In this document: in pieces, positions 26,261-33,876 of the stretch
How the letters are laid out: the number at the start of each line of letters is the position of its first letter
Numbering within the stretch: position 1 is the stretch's first letter
NCBI GenBank assembly: GCA_022826305.1
Contig: JAJDVC010000082.1
Location: 1-39,249, forward strand
Source of the DNA: Gammaproteobacteria bacterium
Lineage (GTDB): Bacteria > Pseudomonadota > Gammaproteobacteria > Arenicellales > Poriferihabitantaceae
DNA: 39,249 bases
Direction: 5' to 3'
Translations under genes and position numbers: made by a program
Notes under the pieces: model-generated
Databases searched by the model: none
What the model saw: the letters and a program-made list of their open reading frames with translations, nothing else
Told to the model about the DNA's origin: nothing

Positions 26261-27775
26261 TCACGGGGCGGCATTCCCGGCCTGTGCCCTTGCCCGACTC
26301 GCCCGGTAGCCTGGCACCAGCACGAGTAATCCCGCAAGTACGAGAAGTCCCAGGGTCATCGGCCGCTCAAGAATGAATCCGACACCATCATACAGCTGCA
26401 TCGAGCGGGCAAAATTGTTCTCCAGCATGGATCCCAGGATGAACCCGATAAGCGCTGGCGCAAGCGGATAGCCTGCAAACCTCAGTATGGTCGCAATGAT
26501 CCCCATCATGATCAGGATCAGCAGTTCGGTGGCATTGTTCTGCCCGATGTAGGCTCCCATCAGGGTGAAGAACAGTATGAATGGAATCAGGTAATTGCGC
26601 GGAACGGACAGGATTCTTGCAATGTAGGGGATCAATGGCAGGTTGAGTATCAACAGAATCAGGTTGCCGATATACATCGATATGATAACGGCCCAGAAGA
26701 CGGAAGGATTATCGATCATCAGGCGCGGACCGGGTGATACACTCAGGGCTATCAGTGCTCCGAGCAGAATGGCTGTCGTCCCTGAGCCGGGTATCCCCAG
26801 GGTCAGGAGAGGAACGAAAGAGCCTGTACACGCAGCGTTGTTGGCGCTTTCCGGAGCGGCGAGACCCTTGATCGAGCCTTTCCCGAATTCCGCCTTTTCC
26901 TCCTTGTCGGCGATGTTCCGCTCCACCGCATAACCCAGGAACGATGCAATGGTCGCCCCGGCCCCGGGAAGCACGCCGATCAGGAATCCCTGCAGAGACT
27001 GTCGGCCGACGACGGGCACGATTGACCTGACCTCGTTACGGGAGATTTTCAGGTTCCTTATGGCGTTCGTGTCACTGCACCCCTGCCCTGATCGTCCCGG
27101 ATCCAGGATCAGGAAAATCGTTTCCGGCAATGCGAACATTGCCATGGCCAGGGTAATGAATCCGAAACCGGTCTGAAGATCACGGATCCCCATCGTGAAC
27201 CGGGGAAGATTGAACAGGACACCCTCGCCCACGGTTGCCATGATCAAGCCGAGCACGGTCATCATCAATGCCTTGCCGATCTGTCCTGATCCGGCAAAGG
27301 CCGCAATAGCCGACAGGCCAACCACCATCAATGCAAAATATTCAGCCGAATGAAACAGAAGCGCCACGTTCGCAAGCATGGGGGCGAATGCCATGAGCAG
27401 TATTGCACCGATCGTCCCGCCGGCAAAGGAGGAGATCGCTGCAACGGTCAATGCCTTGCCGGCTTTTCCGGCCCTCGCCATGGGATAGCCGTCAAAACTT
27501 GAAGCTACTGTCGATGCGACGCCGGGGGCATTGATCAGGATGGACGACGTGGACCCCCCGAAAATGGCCCCGTAGTAGACACCGGCAAGCAGGATCAGCG
27601 CTGCAGCAGGATCTCCGATACTGATGGCCACCGGTATCATGATGGCAATGATGGACATCGGTCCAAGACCAGGAAGCATGCCGATGAAGGTGCCGACAAG
27701 ACAACCTGCAACCACCATGAGCAGGTTGGTCAGGGAAAGCACCGTACCAAGGCCGATCAGGATTCCCTCAAGCAT
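26261..27775 (-). CDS. tctA: TTT transporter large membrane subunit (TctA)
   Basis: This 504-residue integral membrane protein has about a dozen hydrophobic segments and the TctA signatures GMLPGLGPM, YYGAIFGGSTSSILINAPG and LGIPGSGTTAILLGAL. It forms the sodium- or proton-driven channel of a tripartite tricarboxylate transporter with TctB and TctC. The neighbouring carnitine genes suggest a betaine-like or carboxylate substrate rather than citrate. It starts 9 bases after tctB ends. A gap of about 145 bases separates it from the BKACE gene, still within one likely operon. Confidence 0.93.
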   Translation of the reverse strand: MLEGILIGLGTVLSLTNLLMVVAGCLVGTFIGMLPGLGPMSIIAIMIPVAISIGDPAAALILLAGVYYGAIFGGSTSSILINAPGVASTVASSFDGYPMARAGKAGKALTVAAISSFAGGTIGAILLMAFAPMLANVALLFHSAEYFALMVVGLSAIAAFAGSGQIGKALMMTVLGLIMATVGEGVLFNLPRFTMGIRDLQTGFGFITLAMAMFALPETIFLILDPGRSGQGCSDTNAIRNLKISRNEVRSIVPVVGRQSLQGFLIGVLPGAGATIASFLGYAVERNIADKEEKAEFGKGSIKGLAAPESANNAACTGSFVPLLTLGIPGSGTTAILLGALIALSVSPGPRLMIDNPSVFWAVIISMYIGNLILLILNLPLIPYIARILSVPRNYLIPFILFFTLMGAYIGQNNATELLILIMMGIIATILRFAGYPLAPALIGFILGSMLENNFARSMQLYDGVGFILERPMTLGLLVLAGLLVLVPGYRASRARAQAGNAAP

Positions 27776-27784
27776 CAGGCCGCC

Positions 27785-28327
27785 TCAGGACAGGAATGCG
27801 GGTAGCGGCCGCATGAAGATGCCCAGCACCTGATCAACCAGATACCAGATGAACACGCTTGCAATTGACGCAATTGCGCTCATGATGATCCAGCGCCTCT
27901 CTCCAAGTATTGCCGAACCGGTCATCAGGAAAAGAACGGTTGATACAATGAATCCGGCCGGACGCAGCATGACCGCATACACCGCCATCAGGGACAGGAG
28001 GGCCAATGCCTGCCCGATCCTGTACTCCGTCAGCTTTCGATAATTGATCTCGGCCGATTCGGCCGTGTGGTCGGATTTCTCGATCCCCAGCAGAACGGAT
28101 GTTCCCACGAGCACGCCCAGTACACTCAATACCTTGGGAAAGGTGCTGGGCCAGATCGGATTCAACTGCATGAAAGGCGGCAGTCCCTGATCCATCGTGA
28201 TGAATGCCGTGTGCCCATAGACAAGGCAGAGCAGTACAAACACCAGAGCGATGTAGCGATCAAGCGACATCGATTCGATACAGCCATGCCCCGCACGCCC
28301 GGCATCCCGGGCATGCGGGACCGCCAT
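27785..28327 (-). CDS. tctB: TTT transporter small membrane subunit (TctB)
   Basis: This protein of up to 180 residues has four predicted membrane segments: YIALVFVLLCLVYG, a stretch near VLSVLGVLVGTSVLL, ALLSLMAVYAVML, and the closing pair around IVSTVLFLM and SAIASIASVFIWYL. This is the usual TctB pattern. The ATG at 28327 has an AGGT site nearby and lies 12 bases after tctC. An internal ATG at 28270 (MSLDRYIAL) gives a more typical N-terminus but has no visible ribosome binding site, so the start is uncertain. It is encoded between tctC and tctA, as usual for the family. Confidence 0.85.
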   Translation of the reverse strand: MAVPHARDAGRAGHGCIESMSLDRYIALVFVLLCLVYGHTAFITMDQGLPPFMQLNPIWPSTFPKVLSVLGVLVGTSVLLGIEKSDHTAESAEINYRKLTEYRIGQALALLSLMAVYAVMLRPAGFIVSTVLFLMTGSAILGERRWIIMSAIASIASVFIWYLVDQVLGIFMRPLPAFLS

Positions 28328-28339
28328 TCATGACCTGTC

Positions 28340-29335
28340 TTAAAGAAAACCCAGCTTGCGCATCAGATCGCCGATGATCTGTTCCTGATTTTCCAGAAAC
28401 GCACGGAAGTCATCGCCTGAATTATGGATATTGACCCAGCCGTTGCGAGACCGAACCGCTTCCCATTCCGGGGTTTCATACATCCTGGCGAGAACATCCT
28501 GATACTGTACCAGCCTGTCTGCCGGCAGACCCGGGGCACCAAAGAAGCCGCGCCAGTTCACAAAGGTGACATCAATCCCCTGTTCAGTCACGGTCGGCGC
28601 ATCAGGGAAGGAATCAACGCGTTCCCGGGAGGTCACGCCGATAATCCTGACCTCACCTGCGTTGGCCAGGTCAATTGCCTCGGAAAACCCGGTGCTGAGT
28701 GCCGATATCTCGCCTGAGAGCAGTGCGGCCATGGCTTTCCCGCCCGCATCATACGGCACGTATTTCAGCATGGCCGGATCCTCGCCCGCAGCCTGGAAAA
28801 CCATGGCCGGAACCAGATGATCCATGCTTCCGGGAACCGAACCGCCACCGATCGCCGTCCCCCTGGGATCAGACCGATAGGCATCCAGCAGATCGCTCAT
28901 GGACTGAATGGGGCTGTCCTTCCCGACAACGAATGCGGCGTAATCGCCAATGGTCCCGGCAACCAGTGTCAGGTCCCTGAAGTTGTGCGGGAAGATACCG
29001 GTAAGCGATCGAATCACGATTGGCGTGGAGTTGACCATCAGTGTGCCGTAATTGCTTTCCGCATTCTCGATCATGTAGCCTATCGCCTTGCCGCCCCCGC
29101 CGCCTGACATGTTCTCGTAAGTGGCATTTCCGACCAGTCCGGCACTGGTCAGAGCCTCGCCGGTTCCGCGTGCGGTACCGTCCCAGCCTCCTCCCGCACC
29201 TCCCGGTATCAGGAAATGAACACTATCCAGAAGTGGTTCGGCATTCGATGTTGTCGACACTCCGAAATATAGCGGCACTGCAACGACTGCAACGACTGCA
29301 ATCACGAGGTGTCTGAAGCAACTGGTTTTCATCAT
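28340..29335 (-). CDS. tctC: TTT transporter periplasmic binding protein (TctC)
   Basis: This 331-residue secreted solute-binding protein has a signal peptide over about residues 1-32 (a basic start, then a hydrophobic run ending TTSNAEP). Family motifs follow: FLIPGGAGGGWDGTARG, GGGSVPGSMDHL, YVPYDAGGKAMAALLSGE and NWRGFFGAPGLP. It captures the substrate for TctAB. The start is well supported: AGGAGA lies five bases before the first ATG. It is the first gene of the transporter-carnitine operon; a TATACT about 60 bases upstream of the ATG is the best -10 candidate, but no matching -35 was found. Confidence 0.92.
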   Translation of the reverse strand: MMKTSCFRHLVIAVVAVVAVPLYFGVSTTSNAEPLLDSVHFLIPGGAGGGWDGTARGTGEALTSAGLVGNATYENMSGGGGGKAIGYMIENAESNYGTLMVNSTPIVIRSLTGIFPHNFRDLTLVAGTIGDYAAFVVGKDSPIQSMSDLLDAYRSDPRGTAIGGGSVPGSMDHLVPAMVFQAAGEDPAMLKYVPYDAGGKAMAALLSGEISALSTGFSEAIDLANAGEVRIIGVTSRERVDSFPDAPTVTEQGIDVTFVNWRGFFGAPGLPADRLVQYQDVLARMYETPEWEAVRSRNGWVNIHNSGDDFRAFLENQEQIIGDLMRKLGFL

Positions 29336-29733
29336 GGCTGTCTCCTGTAAAATGATAATGATACTGCTGACTGATGTCTCGTCCGGTCGGGAAAGTATAC
29401 CGCATCCTCTGCAGCATCCATCTCAATATGCCTCATGCATGAGTGGCAGATTGAAGTTGATCGCATTGCAGGTCGGCAATCCTCCGTCATCGCCTCCAGA
29501 TGTCGGCAGATTGCGACAATGACCTGTCCGGCCGCAAGCCGGGGGGAACCGAACCATGTGCCTGCAGATTTTCTCGTCAATCGGCAACCTGATGCAACGT
29601 CATACATGAGAGGTCGCTGACTGGCAGGCCTCACGTGACCGCATCCAGTCCAGGATGGATTGGCAGTTCACTGCCGAGGATGCGCGTCTGGATCTGCAAC
29701 ACCCCTATCCGACACTTGAGGCATGACGTTACA
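29336..29733. other. Intergenic region upstream of tctC
   Basis: This gap lies between the cytochrome P460-like gene and tctC and should hold the carnitine operon promoter. On the minus strand TATACT occurs near 29390, with a TTGAGA 21 bases ahead, which is too far for a normal promoter. No gene or terminator is supported. Confidence 0.35.
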
Positions 29734-30318
29734 CTAGTTTCCCGTGACCCGTGCATCCGGTACCGGATATCCCAGAAAATCCTGTGTCGGATATGCCTGA
29801 TGGCAGGCATGACAAAATCCCTTGCCGTCAACCTTGAGGACCTTGCCGTTGGGTTTGACGCCGCTGTATATCCAGCCGCCGGTTTCTCCTGCCGTGTCCC
29901 CGGCCTTGGTCATGATCAGCAATGGCCCCCGCTTGATTTTCCCATTGGACCGGATCGTGAAGTTCTCCTTGGCGATAACGGTTCCAACCGGCATCTGGGA
30001 ACCATCACTGGAAAACCTGATGTAGTCCGCATATCCCGTGTCGTTGACATAGGTCATCAGGTATTGGCCGCTGTGCACGCCGGGAGCTACCGGGCGCAAC
30101 GATGCAGCCTGCCAATCCCCGTAGGCCGCACCCACTTCATGTCCTTTCTTTCCATAAGCCTGTACAAGCTTGGGATGAAGGCAGTTGTACAAGGCAGTCA
30201 TTTCTTCAGCACTGAGCTCGGCACCAGCCTTGCCGGCAACACACTTGGCCGCCGACACCTGATGAGAAACCAGCATCGCGATCAGCATCGTCAGCAACAA
30301 AGTCAATGGGCTTTTCAT
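29734..30318 (-). CDS. Cytochrome P460-family haem protein
   Basis: This 194-residue exported protein has a signal peptide (residues 1 to about 23, ending VSAA). A single haem c site, CHACH, lies near the C-terminus (Cys169, Cys172, His173). MPVGTVIAKENF and GGWIYSGV are typical of the cytochrome P460 / cytochrome c'-beta group. Relatives oxidise hydroxylamine or bind nitric oxide. Most members of this group are periplasmic. A clear GAGGAAA site lies just before the ATG. It is on the same strand as the MBL gene 223 bases upstream. Its job here is unknown; handling of nitrogen oxides or methylamine-derived stress is speculative. Confidence 0.85.
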   Translation of the reverse strand: MKSPLTLLLTMLIAMLVSHQVSAAKCVAGKAGAELSAEEMTALYNCLHPKLVQAYGKKGHEVGAAYGDWQAASLRPVAPGVHSGQYLMTYVNDTGYADYIRFSSDGSQMPVGTVIAKENFTIRSNGKIKRGPLLIMTKAGDTAGETGGWIYSGVKPNGKVLKVDGKGFCHACHQAYPTQDFLGYPVPDARVTGN

Positions 30319-30541
30319 GGTGTTTTCCTCGTTGGTTCATAGGCGCGAATCTGCAATCGACATGGAGCTTGCCGAGAAAGCGCCGGTATCGAAACCCGCA
30401 TACAGCACTCGGACAGGGGTGCTCTCATGGAAATCCTGCGACACACCGGATTTGCAAATTTCACGAACAGGACGGTTTTACCGGGAATGGCGCTTCACTG
30501 CAACAGGATGTCTTCAGGAAAGTACAAATCCGGTTGGCAAG

Positions 30542-31306
30542 TCAATCCAGATGAGAGCGTATCCAGCCATCCACATCACCTATGGAATCTCCTCCAGCCA
30601 GATATTGATCAATGATCTCCGTCATCCGGGCAAAGTCGAACGACTCATAGTGTCCTGCATGTATTCGCTTCACTGGCAGTTCACGCAGTCGTGACAGACT
30701 GTCCCTGTAGTCTCCAGTGTCGGAATGATAGGCACTGTCGTAAAGATCTCCGTCATATATTGCGTCACCGGAAAAAAGAATGCCGGAGCGATTTTCCCAC
30801 AAGGCGATCGACCCTGGAGAATGACCCGGCAGATGCAGCACCTGAAACACCCGATCACCCAAATCCACCACATCCCCCTCGTCAAGGTATCCGGTCAGCG
30901 GGGCTGGCCGTACGACGTACTCCTCATGCCGGAACCCGGCGTATGGCAAGGCCTCAAAGGTTTCGGCACGTACAAAGCTTTCCATCGATGTATTGTAACG
31001 GGTAGGCTCCGTGTATACCGACCGCTCCAGCCGATGTCCGAGCCGACATTCGAATTCGTGAGCCCCGCCCATATGGTCAAAATGGCAGTGTGTGGAAATG
31101 CATTTTACCGGCCTTTCTGCCAGCTGGACAATTTCCTGTTTCAAGGACCCCAGTCCCATGCCCGAATCAATCAGCAAGTCATGGTTCCGCCCACGGATGT
31201 GCCAGATATTGCATCGAAGCCACCTTGCAACATGAATCTCGGTAATCAGGCTGATCCCATCTTCAATGTTCTGCAGACGAAACCACCTGTCGGCAACCAT
31301 GTTCAA
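30542..31306 (-). CDS. MBL-fold metallo-hydrolase
   Basis: This 254-residue protein has the metallo-beta-lactamase fold, with the metal motif HCHFDH at 73-78, then HLPGHSPGS, FSGDAIYDGD and a final HAGHYESF. These supply the ligands for a two-metal centre. There is no signal peptide, so a cytoplasmic thioesterase- or glyoxalase II-like hydrolase is likely. It starts 39 bases after the ATPase gene proV and may be co-transcribed with it. The substrate cannot be named from sequence. Confidence 0.85.
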   Translation of the reverse strand: MNMVADRWFRLQNIEDGISLITEIHVARWLRCNIWHIRGRNHDLLIDSGMGLGSLKQEIVQLAERPVKCISTHCHFDHMGGAHEFECRLGHRLERSVYTEPTRYNTSMESFVRAETFEALPYAGFRHEEYVVRPAPLTGYLDEGDVVDLGDRVFQVLHLPGHSPGSIALWENRSGILFSGDAIYDGDLYDSAYHSDTGDYRDSLSRLRELPVKRIHAGHYESFDFARMTEIIDQYLAGGDSIGDVDGWIRSHLD

Positions 31307-31345
31307 CCTTCATGTCCCGGGTGCAATGATTGTCTCATCCGCTGT

Positions 31346-32377
31346 CTAGGAACGGCTGTTCATCGCCTGCAACACGATTGTCCTGTTGATCTCACCGCAC
31401 AGTTCCCCATCTTCGTCTACCACACAACACGCACCCTCACAGGAGGAAACGACATCAATGAGAGAATCCAGTTTGGCGTTCTTGCTGACAACGGGCGCTC
31501 CGCACGAAAGTGTCACGGTAGTCGGCTCAATCATGACCTTGCCTACACTGAGAACCTTGTATCGGGGCACATCCTCGGTGAACTCCTGAACATACCCGTC
31601 GGCAGGTGTCGCAACAATCTCCTCCGGGGTGCCGATCTGGGAAGTTTCCCCATCTTTCATGATGGCGATATGGTCCCCCATCTTGATCGCTTCAAGAAAA
31701 TCGTGCGTGATGAACACCATGGTCTTGTGCACCTTTTCCTGCAAGGCAAGCAGTTCGTCCTGCATCTCCCTTCGGATCAGCGGATCCAGTGCGCTGAACG
31801 GTTCGTCGAAGATCAGTATTTCCGGATCCACCGCCATGGCGCGCGCCAAACCGACCCGTTGCTGCATCCCGCCGGAAAGCTCTCTGGGATAATTGTTTTC
31901 CCACCCACCCAGTCCCACCATCTCGAGAACTTCCATGGCCTTGTCCATCCTGGGCTGCTTGGCCAGTCCACGGATTTCCAGCCCGAATGCGACATTCTCG
32001 ACAATTTTTCTATGCGGAAACAAACCGAAGTGCTGAAATACCATGCTCATCCTGTGCCGTCGTAATTCTATCAGTTCGGAATCGGACATCTTCATGATGT
32101 CAACATCGTCAATGATGATCTCACCGGCTGTCGGTTCGATCAGGCGGGACAGACAACGCACCAGGGTTGACTTGCCGCTGCCGGACAGCCCCATGACCAC
32201 GAAGGTTTCGCCATGCTCGACACTGAACGACATGTCCCGTACCCCGATGACATGACCCGTCTGCTCCTGCACCTCCGCCCGAGTAAGCGAGTGATCAAGC
32301 CCTTCAAGAATTCTGTGCGGATTCGCCCCGAAAATCTTCCAGATGTTCCTGCATGCGACTTTGGCAGAATTGATCAT
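31346..32377 (-). CDS. proV: Glycine betaine/proline-type ABC transporter ATPase (ProV-like)
   Basis: This 343-residue ATPase has Walker [10 protein letters not shown] at 63-71, the Q-loop [10 protein letters not shown], the ABC signature LSGGMQQR and Walker [13 protein letters not shown]. The region before Walker A matches ProV (KIFGANPHR..., TGHVIGVRD). A C-terminal regulatory CBS-like segment follows ([26 protein letters not shown]), shorter than in E. coli. It powers import through the permease encoded upstream. Unlike the usual V-W-X order, here it follows permease and binding protein and is separated from them by a terminator and a palindrome, so it may have its own promoter. No clear Shine-Dalgarno site precedes the ATG. 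Confidence 0.9.
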   Translation of the reverse strand: MINSAKVACRNIWKIFGANPHRILEGLDHSLTRAEVQEQTGHVIGVRDMSFSVEHGETFVVMGLSGSGKSTLVRCLSRLIEPTAGEIIIDDVDIMKMSDSELIELRRHRMSMVFQHFGLFPHRKIVENVAFGLEIRGLAKQPRMDKAMEVLEMVGLGGWENNYPRELSGGMQQRVGLARAMAVDPEILIFDEPFSALDPLIRREMQDELLALQEKVHKTMVFITHDFLEAIKMGDHIAIMKDGETSQIGTPEEIVATPADGYVQEFTEDVPRYKVLSVGKVMIEPTTVTLSCGAPVVSKNAKLDSLIDVVSSCEGACCVVDEDGELCGEINRTIVLQAMNSRS

Positions 32378-32596
32378 TGGCGGTTTATCGAACTGGATGC
32401 GGAACCTTGAGGAACGTGGAAACGATACCGGGGCAGCCTTTCTTCTGTTTCAGATGGTTCTTGTGATTCTGCCCCCAAAAGCCGACCGAGGCAATCAAAA
32501 AAGCATCCGACAATGGAGACGATTATCGGGAGACAATGCGAATCAATCATCATCGGGAGGCAACCTGATCCGGGAGGGCCATGCAGGCTCGATCCG

Positions 32597-32614
32597 GATT
32601 CGTGATCACGAATC
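32597..32614. promoter_or_regulatory. 18-bp perfect palindrome, candidate operator upstream of proV
   Basis: GATTCGTGATCACGAATC is identical on both strands. It lies in the gap between the binding protein gene and proV, just after the terminator, where a regulator of proV transcription would bind. No T-run follows, so it is not a terminator. The regulator is unknown. Confidence 0.5.
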
Positions 32615-32636
32615 ATGAAGCCTCCTGAATCAATAA

Positions 32637-32664
32637 GGAAAACCCCGCAGATGCGGGGTTTTCC
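32637..32664. terminator. Rho-independent terminator after proX
   Basis: A perfect 12-bp stem (GGAAAACCCCGC paired with GCGGGGTTTTCC) encloses the loop AGAT. The A/T-rich outer stem gives U-runs on either strand. It starts 26 bases after the proX stop codon on the minus strand. Confidence 0.85.
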
Positions 32665-32690
32665 TGTCAGGCGATAAGCGAATACATGGA

Positions 32691-33623
32691 TCAGGGCAAC
32701 CAGGGTCTCCAGATGTCCTCGTTTGCAGCAAGCCACTCGGAGACCACTTCGTCAATATCCCGCCCCTCAACGTCGACGGCCAGAACCATCTTTGCCTGCT
32801 CGCCATTGGTCAGATTCATATTGCCAAGCAATGCGGAAGCTTCAGGATGTTCCTGGGCAAACACCGGATTGCCGTAATTGAAGGTGACATCCTCGGCCCA
32901 GCCGGTTGCCGGCCATTTTTCAGGATCATGCGCCGGCAGTTCAATCGCCACCAGATCAAGCTTTGCGTGAATCCAGTGCGGCTCCCAGGCATATAACAGG
33001 AAGGGCTCCTTCCTGTCGTAGGCGCCCTGAGCCTCTGCCCAGGCAGCCGTTTCGGTGCCAAGCTCAACGGCTACGAAATCCACTCCGAGCAGATCAAGCC
33101 GTTTCTGGTCATCACATTCCCAGGCAGGAGTCGGACAGGCTATCAGTCGCCCCTTATCCCCGGTTTCCAGCGTCGCAAAATGCTCCTTGTACTTGTTGAG
33201 TTCCTTGTAGGACTTCAGGTCCGGAGCCACTTCCTCAATGAAGTAGCGGGGCACATAGTAGGTGGATACGCCTATAATCCCGACCGGGCCGAGATATGCC
33301 ACCGAGCCGTCTCCACCGAACTCCTTGATCATGATGTCCTTGGAACTGCTGTAGGAAGGCCAGCTTTCACATGCGTAGTCCAGGTCTCCGGCAGCGATCG
33401 CCTCATAAACCCCCGCACCGGATGGCATGGTAATGGCCTTGACATTGTAATCCAGCTCATTCTCCAGGATCAGTTGTGCCACCTTACAGGTCACTGCGCC
33501 ACCCGTCCAGTCAGGTATCGGGGAAGACAGGCGTCCTGATGCCTCGGCAATCGAGGCGGTGCTCAGCAGGACGGCCGCACTGACCCCGCCAATGAGCGTT
33601 TGTGTTGATTTTGAAAGATTCAT
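32691..33623 (-). CDS. proX: Glycine betaine-type ABC transporter binding protein (ProX-like)
   Basis: This 310-residue substrate-binding protein of the OpuAC/ProX type has a signal peptide over about residues 1-28, ending ASIAEASG. Typical parts are DWTGGAVTCKVAQLILE, YEAIAAGDLDYACESWPS, LLYAWEPHWIHAKLDLVAIELP and WLAANEDIWRPWLP at the end. Aromatic residues, including the Trp of YAWEPHW, could form the cage that holds a trimethylammonium group. I chose the ATG at 33623 because AGGGGG lies seven bases upstream; the frame open to 33851 adds residues unlike the family. It follows the permease gene and is followed by a strong terminator. Confidence 0.9.
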   Translation of the reverse strand: MNLSKSTQTLIGGVSAAVLLSTASIAEASGRLSSPIPDWTGGAVTCKVAQLILENELDYNVKAITMPSGAGVYEAIAAGDLDYACESWPSYSSSKDIMIKEFGGDGSVAYLGPVGIIGVSTYYVPRYFIEEVAPDLKSYKELNKYKEHFATLETGDKGRLIACPTPAWECDDQKRLDLLGVDFVAVELGTETAAWAEAQGAYDRKEPFLLYAWEPHWIHAKLDLVAIELPAHDPEKWPATGWAEDVTFNYGNPVFAQEHPEASALLGNMNLTNGEQAKMVLAVDVEGRDIDEVVSEWLAANEDIWRPWLP

Positions 33624-33876
33624 TCTTGGACCCCCTGTATCAGGATTTGACGAAACAGTATCGGTTGTCAAATATAATGTTACATCATTTGTTATGCAAC
33701 CTGTTGAAGGGTCCAGGGCTATTTGCGGACTGGCAGGCCCCGGGAAGCTCGCGCATTGCATGCTCGGCGCCTGCTTCCTGCACGGCACGACCTGCCAGGG
33801 TTCGGCAACTTCGCTTGTCCGCCGAAATGCCGGAGACATTTCCCGCAGCAAGATGCCTGTCGGCAGGAAGGAGTTG

